From: Pelagophyceae sp. CCMP2097 | Taxonomy: Eukaryota > Sar > Pelagophyceae | Assembly: GCA_026770575.1 (NCBI GenBank) | Contig: MU657174.1 | Location: 125,756-138,716, forward strand | Direction of reading: 5' to 3' | Length of the DNA: 12,961 bases | Shown: positions 1-7,151 of the stretch, piece by piece | Position numbering within the stretch: position 1 is the first letter of the stretch | How the letters are laid out: the number at the start of each line of letters is the position of its first letter | Notes under the pieces: generated by a model | What the model was told of the DNA's origin: nothing | What the model saw: the letters and a program-made list of their open reading frames with translations, nothing else | The model's database searches: none | Position numbers and translations under genes: made by a program

Positions 1-426
1 TCCAAGGAAAAGATCTGCGCGGAGCTGACTGCACGTGTCGTGTCGTGGTCGGTGGACGACCCTTGGCTTGAGAAAGAGACGAATATCGGCCTCACGTTCA
101 AGCAGAAGCTCAAGGTACGTTCTTCGCCCACGGTCGTAAAACCGGAATCGTCAAGAGGCTCGGGGACTCCTGGAACGCCCTCGTCAGAGGCGCGGGGGAG
201 CCGGGGACGTTTTCGTGGCGAAAAATGCCCGAAATTCCGTCACGGACGCCTTCCACCGTAGGCGCTCCCCGACGTCGTGACTGATCCCGCCTCGAAAAAG
301 AGCTTCTTGAAGCGCCTCGGGCCCTCGTGGGAGGAGGACGACGCGGACGAGGACCACGCCGAGCGATTCTTGGCCGCTGACGACGTGAATCAGTTCGGTG
401 AAAACGACGGCGAGGCGCTGGAGTGA
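1..426 (+). CDS. 3' end of an unrecognised gene with acidic C-terminus (partial)
   Basis: Partial gene cut by the left window edge. Frame 1 is open from base 1 to 114. A GTACGT donor follows at 115, a TAG acceptor ends at 261, and the same frame continues from 262 to the TGA at 424-426. The proposed 147-nt intron is phase 0; its frame is also a multiple of three, but it contains the in-frame TAG at its own 3' end, so it must be removed for the protein to continue. The visible 92 residues include a WSVDDPWLEKE stretch, a basic FKQKLK patch, an FLKRLGPSWEEDD segment and a D/E-rich tail ending in EALE. I do not recognise the family, so no function is offered. The exon-like composition and clean splice make a real gene likely. 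Confidence 0.55.
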
Positions 427-1199
427 CCGCCACAAAGGCACCATGCCGTAATTTGTAAAGATATCGATACGGGATGCTCTCATGGGTCCGAGGACCGTAT
501 ACAAACCTTATGGTTCTGGGTTGGGCGCATGGTTGACGAGAAAAGAGCAGGCGGAGGCTCAAAAGCTATACCGATCGATTCACCAAACTCTACTCTTTAA
601 GTACCAGTTTTACGACACGACGTCCATCCTATGGACCCAACGACAGCACCTGCAGCTTCAAATAGCCCGTCCCGAGACCCCGCCGACGAGGAAGTAGCGA
701 AATGTGTCCGACAAAAAAATCGCAAATCGGACCGGGAAGCCGCAACGCCGCGCGGATCTCCCCCAAAGAAGGTGCAGGGCTCTATAACTAGGTCTAATGA
801 ACGTATAGAACCTTTAGGGTTCTAGATCCGTGACCTAGAAGACCGTCATCTAGAGTCGACCACACGCAAGATAGTTTGATAAAGTTTAAGAAACCGAGGA
901 TAATTTCGGTTGCATTTTCTATCGAGCTTTCAGAGCTGCTTGCTAGATTTAATTTGCACTCCGCTTAACGAACTGCGCACGATAACTGTCACACGTGGCG
1001 GTGCCGGTGCTTGATTAGTATTTAGCGAGTTAGAATGTGACGGACATTGCTTCGGAAAGGATCGGCCCGTTAACTAAAGAGTCCGCGAGGACACGCTGGA
1101 ACACTAGGAATCCTAGAGTCTAGATATCGATAGAATCGAACTCCCTTTGGCGATTCCCCGGCTTCTGCATCGGTCCGGGACGCGGGCACCGTTCAGGGC
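427..1199. other. 773-bp intergenic region, AT-richer, no supported gene
   Basis: No convincing gene is seen between the upstream stop and the SAPS gene start. A 71-codon ORF at 482-697 (+) has unbiased residue use but no recognisable family and no good start context, so it is not called. Base composition is visibly less GC-rich than the neighbouring genes. The stretch holds eight CTAG tetranucleotides between 788 and 1123, several short palindromes (804-822, 893-912, 1104-1116) and an 11-nt direct repeat (459-469 and 1122-1132). The SAPS promoter should lie at its right end, but no TATA box is obvious. Confidence 0.6.
804..822. repeat. Short hairpin in the intergenic region
   Basis: TAGAACC and GGTTCTA form a perfect 7-bp stem around a 5-nt loop. 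It is one of several small palindromes in a CTAG-rich stretch. It could be part of a degraded mobile element or just a chance structure. Confidence 0.45.
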
Positions 1200-2905
1200 A
1201 TGGGCGATTTGGAGCGCCGTCTATCCGAGGGCGGTCTGTCTTGCTGGCACGGCCCGTTTGCGACGGAGGCGGAAGAGTTGCTCGCTCGAGTTTTGGACAA
1301 CGAGTACGTCCATCAGGAGCTAAAGATACAAAACGACGCGCTCGTCGAATTCCTCGCCTCGGAACTCATATCAGTCGTGCGTCGAGACCCGCGCCGGAAC
1401 ATGCGGTCCCCGAGAATGCGGTAGCGCACAGGCACGCAACACGTAGGTCGGCGTGGCTCTGGGCCGCGGCGGCGCGCCCGCGGGCCGCCGCTTGGCGGCG
1501 GTGGAGATTCTGTGCAGCGGCCTCGACGTGCTGACGGATGCCATGACCGACGGCCGCGTCCTCTCTGAGATCTTCCGCCTCGACGCCGCCGACGCGGCGG
1601 GCGAGCGCGCCGAGTGGCAGCGCATCGTCGTCTTGCTCCTGGACCGGCGGCGCGCTGCCGTCGTGGCGTTTTGCAACTTCCGCGGGCCGGCGTTCTTCGA
1701 AGACCTTGCTTCCCAGGCGCGCTCCAGCCGCGCGGCGCGGGACGTTTTGAGCATGCTGCTCGCGGACGCGCACACCCCTTTAAGGTTTGCAAACGCGTGC
1801 AAATTGGACTGGGCAGACGAGGCGTACTCGCCCATGCTCTATACGCTCTTACCGGTCGCACACGACGACTGGCAGGGGCAAAACGTCGTCTTGATGGCTC
1901 TACGGAGCATGAGCGACTCGAACAACACGCTGGCCGTCCGCCTCGCGCACGACGCCTTTGCACTCGAGCAGCTGCGGTTCGCCGCGTTTGCGCCGGTCGG
2001 ATGCGAAGACGAAACCGACGGGCCGTCGGCGACTGCCGCGGTGCACATTTTGGCGCTCGTCGCGCTCCGCTTCTGCCCGTCGGCCACTGGCGCGCTCCTC
2101 GTCGCGCTGCTCCTGCCGACGACGCTCGCCGCCGCTTTGGTAGACTGCATTTTTGATGGCGCGCCCAGACTCGCTTTGCTACAGCGAGACGGGCTCGGGG
2201 CGCACCGCCTCGCTTTAGCAAAGCTCGTCGCCGCCGCCGCGGGCGCGCCGCCGTGTCTATCGGGAAACCACCACGGTGCAAAACCGATCGGAGAGCGACG
2301 CGGGGGATCTTGACGCGATCGCGGCCGGCGGACGAGGGGGGGGGTCGGCGATTCGTCGCTAGGCCTCCGCGACGCGCCCGACGTCGACGCCGCGCTCCAA
2401 ACGTCGGGCGCGCTTGCCACGTTAATCGACCTCTTCTTCCACTTTGAGCACGCCGCGCTGCTGTACGTTGCCCGAGGCAGCATGCGAAGCCAAAACCTTT
2501 TACGCGGTGTTCAGGCACGCGGCGGTGGCGGACGCCGTGATCGGCATCCTCGAGACGGCGTTGCCGAAGCGCGCGGGTCTGCGCGCTTACGTCGTCGACG
2601 ACTGCGCGCTGCTGAGCCGCGCGGAGGCGAGCTACGCAGACGACACCGCGCGGCGGCGCCACCCGCCGAGCCGCCAGGCTCACCTGGGTCGCATCTGCGA
2701 CGCTGTCAACGTCGCGCTCCGGCCAGCGCTGCCGGGTTTTGAAGCGCCGGCGGGCGATGCGTCGCCGAGGTCGCTCGCCGCGCAGCCGCTGGCCCTCGAC
2801 CCCCCGGCGCTTGCCGCCTGGCTCGACTTTACCGTCAAGTGCGTCGCGCCCAGGCTCTTCGACGAGTTCCCGGCGTCGCTCTACTGCGACGCGCCAGAGC
2901 TCTAA
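1200..2905 (+). CDS. SAPS-domain protein, regulatory subunit of protein phosphatase 6 (Sit4-associated type)
   Basis: SAPS proteins bind the PP6/Sit4 catalytic subunit and direct its activity. My model has exons 1200-1376, 1447-2275, 2363-2462 and 2515-2905, giving 498 residues. Exon 1 carries the family's N-terminal pattern, a 'LLxxxxxxQELKxQNxxLVEFL' stretch at about residues 27-52, followed in exon 2 by 'VEILCSGLDVLTDAM', like the EILTSDVPQISDAL region of PP6R proteins. Exon 3 has LIDLFFHF, matching the conserved LxxLFF(E/H) segment, and exon 4 has QAHLGRICDAVNVAL, like the family's GHLTRIANAL. Intron 1 is GTGCGT...GTAG, phase 0. Intron 2 (2276-2362) is needed to remove the TGA at 2311, though its donor could also be at 2255. 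The third junction is uncertain: either a 52-nt intron (2463-2514) or a one-base indel. The protein is shorter than animal PP6R proteins and lacks their long tail. Family call is firm, exon edges moderate. Confidence 0.78.
1377..1446 (+). other. Intron 1 of the SAPS gene
   Basis: This 70-nt GT-AG intron starts GTGCGT and ends ACGTAG, phase 0. It is required because the exon 1 frame stops at 1422-1424 and the exon 2 frame is blocked by the TAG at 1444-1446, which is itself the acceptor. Confidence 0.75.
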
Positions 2906-2924
2906 AATACGTGTGCCGACTGAC

Positions 2925-3061
2925 CCTTGCACTTTCACGAAAGACCTTGATGCAGACGCGGGCGATGCGTCGTCGTCCCGTGTCGTTTTTGGATTCTCGA
3001 GGACGACGTTGGCCTCGCCGGGGGCCTAAGAGCTGCCTGCCCTTTTTACAAAAGTGCAAGG
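2925..3061. repeat. Inverted-repeat pair, possible MITE-like element
   Basis: CCTTGCACTTT at 2925-2935 is matched perfectly by AAAGTGCAAGG at 3051-3061, 11 of 11 bases, with 115 bp between. The arms lie 20 bp after the SAPS stop. No clear target-site duplication flanks them. The unit could be a short non-autonomous element or a paired 3' UTR structure. Confidence 0.45.
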
Positions 3062-3332
3062 TTCGGAGGCTTTGCTGCTCCGGCATGCTTTCCGGGTCGG
3101 TCGGCGCGCAGAACTCGACGCCGCTGCTCTGGCGACGGCGCGTCGCCGTCGAGATTCGAAAATCAAGTTGTAACCTCGTATCAGTCTATCCGAGTCCTCA
3201 TATCCATCCTTCCGACGATCCCAGGTGACGCCGAGGTGCCCATGCTTCCCCTTTAGACGTGCCGCTTGGCGCGTTTGAGCTGTCCGAAGGAATCGGCGTA
3301 TGAAATAAACGTGACGGCCGGGGTTCGCCGCA

Positions 3333-3346
3333 CGGAATCCATTCCG
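3333..3346. terminator. Hairpin just downstream of the glycyl-tRNA synthetase stop
   Basis: CGGAAT and ATTCCG form a perfect 6-bp stem with a CC loop, 16 bp past the stop codon on the - strand. A 3'-end processing role is inference from position only. An adjacent GCCTT/AAGGC pair at 3351-3362 touches the stop codon. Confidence 0.3.
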
Positions 3347-3361
3347 GCGGGCCTTTGAAGG

Positions 3362-5242
3362 CTAGAAGCCGTCCACGGCGGCGGCGACGGTCTTGTAGAC
3401 ATCTTCGATGGGGATGCGGCGCTGCTCGGTGGTGTCGCGATCGCGGATCGTGACGGTGCCCTTGTTCGGGCCCTCTAGCGTGTCGAAGTCAACGGTGACG
3501 CAGAAAGGCGTGCCGATCTCGTCCTGTCGCCGGTACCGCCGGCCGATGGCGCCCGAGACCTAGCAGATTTCCTGAGAAGAAGAAAAGACGAGAGACTGAC
3601 AAAATGCACGATTCAAAGACGCACGTCGAACTCGACGTTGAACCTGCGGCGGAGCTGCTTCTCGATGTCTCTGGAGATGGCCATGATGTCGTCGTTCTTC
3701 TTCAGCAAAGGCAGCACGCAGCACTTGACCGGGGCCATGGCCGGGCTGAGGCGCAGTACGGCGCGCTCCTCGCCGCCCTGCATGTCCGTGTCGTACGCCG
3801 AGCACAAGACAGCGAGGAAGAGGCGGTCGACGCCGATGCTGGGTTCGATGACGTGCGGCACGAACTTGGCCTTTGAAGCCTCGTCGAAATAGTCGAGCGA
3901 CTTGCCAGACGCACGTTGGTGCTGCTGCAGGTCAAAATCGCCGCGCGCCGCGACGCCCAAGAGTTCCTGGTCGCCAAAGGGGAACTTGAAGGTGACGTCG
4001 GTGCACGCCCGAGCGTAGTGCGCGAGCTTGTCATGAACTTCGAATCCGAGCATCTCGGGCCGCAGCCCGACGGACTCCACCAGCCAGCTGCGGCAGGCCT
4101 CGACCCATGCGGCGTGCTCGGATACCCACCCTTCGCCGGGCTCGACGAAGTACTCGATTTCCATTTGCTCAAACTCTCGAGACCGAAAGATGAAGTTGCG
4201 GGGCGTGATCTCGTTTCGAAACGCCTTGCCGATCTGCGCGATGCCAAAAGGCACCTTGGCTCGGGCGGTGCCGGCCACGTTCTTGAAATTCACGAAGATG
4301 CCCTGGGCCGTCTCGGGCCGGAGGAACGCGTCGGCGCTGGAGTCGGCCTTTGCGCCGACCGACGTCTTGAACATCAAATTGAAGGCCACGGGCATCGTCA
4401 GGTCCCCCGCGCGCGAGGCGTCGTCCGGCGGCGGAATGCGCGCGAGGACCTCGGGCGTGTCCACGTCGGCGACGGAGAGGAGGGCGAGCGGGGCAATCTC
4501 GCCCTGCACTGCCAATTTCCTTTTCAGAGCAGTCGCCTGCTTGAGCGCGTCGCCCGCCGTGTCCGCCGACTCCAGCACGGTGACGCAGCCGATGGAGGCG
4601 CCACCTTCCATGATCACGTCCGCATAAAACAGCTGGTCCGCGCGGTAGCGCTTCTTCGTCGTCTTGTCGTCGACCATGGGGTCCGAAAACCCCGCCACGT
4701 GGCCCGAAGCCTCCCAGATCTTGGGAGAGGCGATGATGCCTACGTGCAAAGAGGCTTTTTGAAAGGCCGTATAGAAGGCCTTTCAAAGGCGCGACGTACT
4801 CGAGTCGAGGCCGTAGACGTTGTCCCTGCCACGGACCATGTCGCGCCACCACCGTTCCTTGATGTTCGCCTTCAACTCGACGCCGAGCGGGCCGTAGTCG
4901 TAGAAGCCGTTGAAGCCGTTGTAGATCTCCGACGAGCCGAAGACGAAGCCGCGCTTCTTGCACAACTGCACCACGTCGTCCATCGTCACCGCCTACCAGG
5001 CGCGCGATAAAAGTCCACCGTACGACGCCCGGAGCCGACGGAGTCTCATGCTCGAGCCCGAGCAGGCGTCCTCTCGAGGGGAGTCGCACCTTTGCGACGA
5101 ACGGCGCCTCTACCTTGGCCTCGGTGCTCTCGACGGGCGCCGCGGCGGAGAAGCGTTGGGGCGCCCTCCGCGGCGCGTGCCTGGCCAATAGCGCGCGCGC
5201 CGACGAGGCGAGGAGCAGCATGCCACCGCTGGCCAGCTTCAT
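3362..5242 (-). CDS. Glycine--tRNA ligase (glycyl-tRNA synthetase), eukaryote/archaeal-type homodimeric class II
   Basis: Attaches glycine to tRNA-Gly using ATP. Exons on the - strand are 5242-5090, 4992-4800, 4739-3625 and 3559-3362, 552 residues in all. Residues 1-50 are Arg/Ala-rich with almost no acidic residues (several RR/RH pairs), typical of an organelle presequence. The catalytic core starts at about residue 55 with [13 protein letters not shown] and [10 protein letters not shown], then [13 protein letters not shown] (124-136), LRPETAQG (255-262), class II motif 2 beginning FRNEITPR (289-296) and motif 3 EPSIGVDR (414-421). The C-terminal anticodon-binding domain includes [20 protein letters not shown]. 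Introns are 97, 60 and 65 nt, phases 0, 1 and 0. The gene is divergent from the DUF3593-DUF2499 gene 137 bp away. Targeting is probably mitochondrial; a downstream methionine at the start of the core could supply a cytosolic form. Identity is very secure. Confidence 0.96.
3560..3624 (-). other. Intron 3 of glycyl-tRNA synthetase with tandem candidate acceptors
   Basis: Donor GTGCGT, then a pyrimidine-rich stretch (TCTCGTCTTTTCTTCTTCTC) followed by CAG, and 12 nt later a TAG. Using the pyrimidine-linked CAG would read through the in-frame TAG, so the downstream TAG must be the productive acceptor. It is the only intron here with a classic pyrimidine tract. Confidence 0.8.
4740..4799 (-). other. 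60-nt hairpin intron (intron 2 of glycyl-tRNA synthetase)
   Basis: On the - strand this intron runs GTACGT to ACGTAG, phase 1, and its removal restores [17 protein letters not shown], the expected family sequence. Inside it, 4758-4768 and 4777-4787 form a perfect 11-bp inverted repeat (TTTGAAAGGCC / GGCCTTTCAAA) around an 8-nt loop. The outermost bases also pair as TACGT/ACGTA, so the intron is folded end to end. This resembles introner-type introns that arise from short inverted-repeat elements, but one copy cannot prove it. Confidence 0.85.
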
Positions 5243-5379
5243 CCCCGCTTTGGCGAATGGGAATGTTTCACTTCAAGGCCAAAAGTGCTAGGTCCCGGGA
5301 TTCCACTTTTTGTAAAAACGGGCTGCGGACTCAGTGCGGAGTGCCGTGGCCACGTGGGGCCGGCACCACGACCCTGGCA
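5243..5379. promoter_or_regulatory. Divergent promoter region between glycyl-tRNA synthetase and DUF3593-DUF2499 gene
   Basis: The 137 bp between two divergent start codons must carry both promoters. No TATA box is evident. It holds a CACTTTTTGTAAAAACGGGC stretch at 5304-5323, itself partly palindromic, and a CACTT...AAGTG inverted pair just upstream (about 5269-5287). Both are the only AT-rich islands in otherwise GC-rich sequence. Regulatory function is inferred from position. Confidence 0.5.
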
Positions 5380-6866
5380 ATGAAGCACCTCGTCCACGGC
5401 TTTTTCTGCGGCGCCGTCGCTTTTGCCCCGCCGCGGACGCATCTGCGGTCTGCAGGCGGGCGGCGCTTCGTGCCGCCGCCGGCCGCCGCGCTCGACGCCC
5501 TGCTGGGCGGCGGCCTCGCGGCGACGTTTGGCGTCGCGGCGACCTCGCTGGAGGTCGCGCCGACCTCGTTTGAGGTCGCGGCGACCTCGTTGGAGGTCGC
5601 GACGTCGCCGCTGGCGCAGACGGCCGACGACGTCGCCGGCGCCTTCTTCGGCGCCTCGCTCTTCCCATGGCTCGCCATGCTCTACTGGCTCGGCCATTCC
5701 AAGGTACAGGCGCCCGAGGGCGTGCAGTTCGGCCTCCAGTTTCTCCTGGTCTTCGTCTTCGCGTGAGTCCGACGTGGGCTGTCGCGGAGGACTTGTTCAT
5801 TGAGCCGACATGGTGCATTTTTGAAAATAGGTCCATCCCGGCGGCCATCTTCTCGGGATTGCTCTACGGCGTCTCGTTGGCGGACTGCGATTATCTGCAC
5901 GGGTCTGCTGAGTCGCTCCTCGCCATCACGAACTGCGTCCTCGTCCTCGGCTTCCGAGACGCTCTCGCTTCGAGAACCGGGGCGGGCCGCCTCCAAAAGG
6001 TGGCGTCTGCGCTCGGCGCCCTGGCGCTGGCGTCGGCGCTCGCCGCCGGGCTCTCCGGCGCGCAGGTGCACACGCCCTGGCTCGGCCTGCCGTCGCCGCA
6101 GTTGCCCGGCTGGGCCGAGCCCGCCAACGCGCTGTCCATCCCGACGTGGGTGATCCATACGTCGTCGCTGGTGGAGTGGCTCGTGGCCATGGGCCTCTGC
6201 TGGCGCTACGCCGCCGTTTCCGAAGAGCCCAAGTGGAAGGGCGTGACGTGGGGCATGCTGCCGCTGCACACCTCCGGCATTATTGCGTGCACGTACCACC
6301 TCTTCTACAACGATGCCGCCCTGGCCTGGTGCGTCGCGCTGCAGGCCGCGTGCACCTGCCTCGGCAACACGACCCTCGCCTTTGCAGTCTACCGCCTCGC
6401 CGCAGCAAAAGGTTGGGACTGGGGCGACCTCAAAAGCGACGCGATGTCGTGGCTGCCCTCGGACGAGGGCGCACAAGGCAGCTTCGGAAACGGCGGTGCG
6501 GCGGCGCGCGGCGACGCGCTTCTGCGGACCGCGGCGTTCTCTGCCGACGCCGGCGGCCCCGCGGCGTTCTCCGCCGACGCAAGCTCCGCGGTGGCGCTCG
6601 TCGGCTGGGAGGACCTGGGCGACGCCTGGGCCGAGGACGACGACGACGCCTTTGTCGTCAAGCTCGCCGCATTGTCCATCTGGCTCGCCGTCGCAGTCAA
6701 GTACGCCCCCGCCCTCATCCCCGCAAGCGTCGAACAAGGCTTCCGCGCGCTCGGGCCCGAGGCCCTCGTCCTCGCCGCCGCCGCCGTAATCGCGGTGCCC
6801 ACGGCGCTCAACGTGGCCAAGTGGCAATCGAGGAGCGCCGACGACGCAGACGACTTTGACTTTTAA
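5380..6866 (+). CDS. Plastid-targeted DUF3593-DUF2499 (Ycf49-like) membrane protein
   Basis: Function is unknown; the family is conserved in cyanobacteria, algae and plants. Exons 5380-5762 and 5831-6866 (intron 68 nt, GTGAGT...AATAG) give 472 residues. The start carries a short signal peptide ending GAVAF-APP (residues 11-18), an 'ASAFAP'-type motif that marks import into a secondary red plastid. A low-complexity segment with three AATSLEV-like repeats (about 53-73) precedes the DUF3593 part (about 84-172), which has FPWLAMLYWLG and, across the splice, SIPAAIFSGLLYG and DYLHGSAES. DUF2499 follows at about 226-316, with ALSIPTWVIHTSSLVEW and WKGVTWGMLPLHTSG. An acidic DDDD linker and a C-terminal hydrophobic pair end the protein. 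Probably a multi-pass thylakoid or plastid envelope protein. Family is secure, location well supported, role unknown. Confidence 0.9.
5536..5598 (+). repeat. Three tandem 21-bp repeats in coding sequence
   Basis: Three consecutive 21-bp units (5536-5556, 5557-5577, 5578-5598) differ at only a few bases and encode AATSLEV, APTSFEV and AATSLEV. They sit between the transit peptide and DUF3593, in a region expected to tolerate length change. Confidence 0.9.
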
Positions 6867-7151
6867 GGACGCGCGCGCATCGACCCGGGGCCCGGGCAGA
6901 GCAGTCAGGGGCGTAGCCGGTAAAGCAAAAGCTTACCAAAGACTGTTTGTGCGAGGTCACAATCGTCGCCAAACCTTTTTTGCAACAGCCCTTCGTTTCA
7001 CCCGAGGCAAAACAAGACGAAGCCGGGCGCGGACCCGCGAGGCACCGCGGGGGCTCCCTTGATCTCTGGCGCAGCTGCGGCTCGGCGCCGTCGTCGCGGC
7101 CCGGCGCTCGCGCGGCGGGAACTTGGCCTAGGGGCGTTATAAACGTCGAGG
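6867..7151. promoter_or_regulatory. Intergenic region upstream of the SPATA17-like gene
   Basis: 285 bp between two + strand genes, so it holds one 3' end and one promoter. A TATAAA lies at 7138-7143, only 8 nt before the ATG, too close to act as a normal TATA box for that start. I see no other defined element. Confidence 0.4.

Larger units (their letters stand above)
2906..3361. other. 456-bp convergent intergenic region
   Basis: This lies between the 3' ends of the SAPS gene (+) and the glycyl-tRNA synthetase gene (-), so it should hold two 3' UTRs and their processing signals. It is long for this tightly packed window. It contains an inverted-repeat pair (2925-3061), an AATAAA on the + strand at 3304-3309 that could serve the SAPS transcript, and a hairpin at 3333-3346 just past the synthetase stop. 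ORFs here are arginine-rich and look like translations of GC-rich non-coding DNA. Confidence 0.55.

Noticed and set aside
482..697. 71-codon + strand ORF in the left intergenic region
   Set aside because: Residue composition is plausible, but there is no family match, no supporting start context and no splice partner.
849..861. TCTAGAGTCGACC-like stretch resembling a cloning-vector polylinker
   Set aside because: Only about 12-13 bases agree and the flanks do not continue as a polylinker, so vector contamination is not supported.
1122..1160. tRNA-like T-arm on the - strand (GGAGTTCGATTCT)
   Set aside because: The T stem has mismatches and no matching acceptor, D-arm or anticodon arm is found at the right spacing.
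2463..2480. 18-nt GT...AG stretch as an intron in the SAPS gene
   Set aside because: Far shorter than any other intron here and below a believable spliceosomal minimum; it also would not correct the frame.
1313..2938. 541-codon ORF on the - strand
   Set aside because: It is antisense to the SAPS gene, extremely Arg-rich, and matches no family; it reflects the scarcity of stops in GC-rich DNA.
3916..5010. 364-codon + strand ORF opposite the glycyl-tRNA synthetase
   Set aside because: It lies antisense to a well-supported enzyme gene and has composition expected from its complement.
5682..6827. 381-codon - strand ORF opposite the DUF3593-DUF2499 gene
   Set aside because: Antisense shadow with no recognisable motif; the + strand reading has clear family motifs, a plastid signal and a valid splice.
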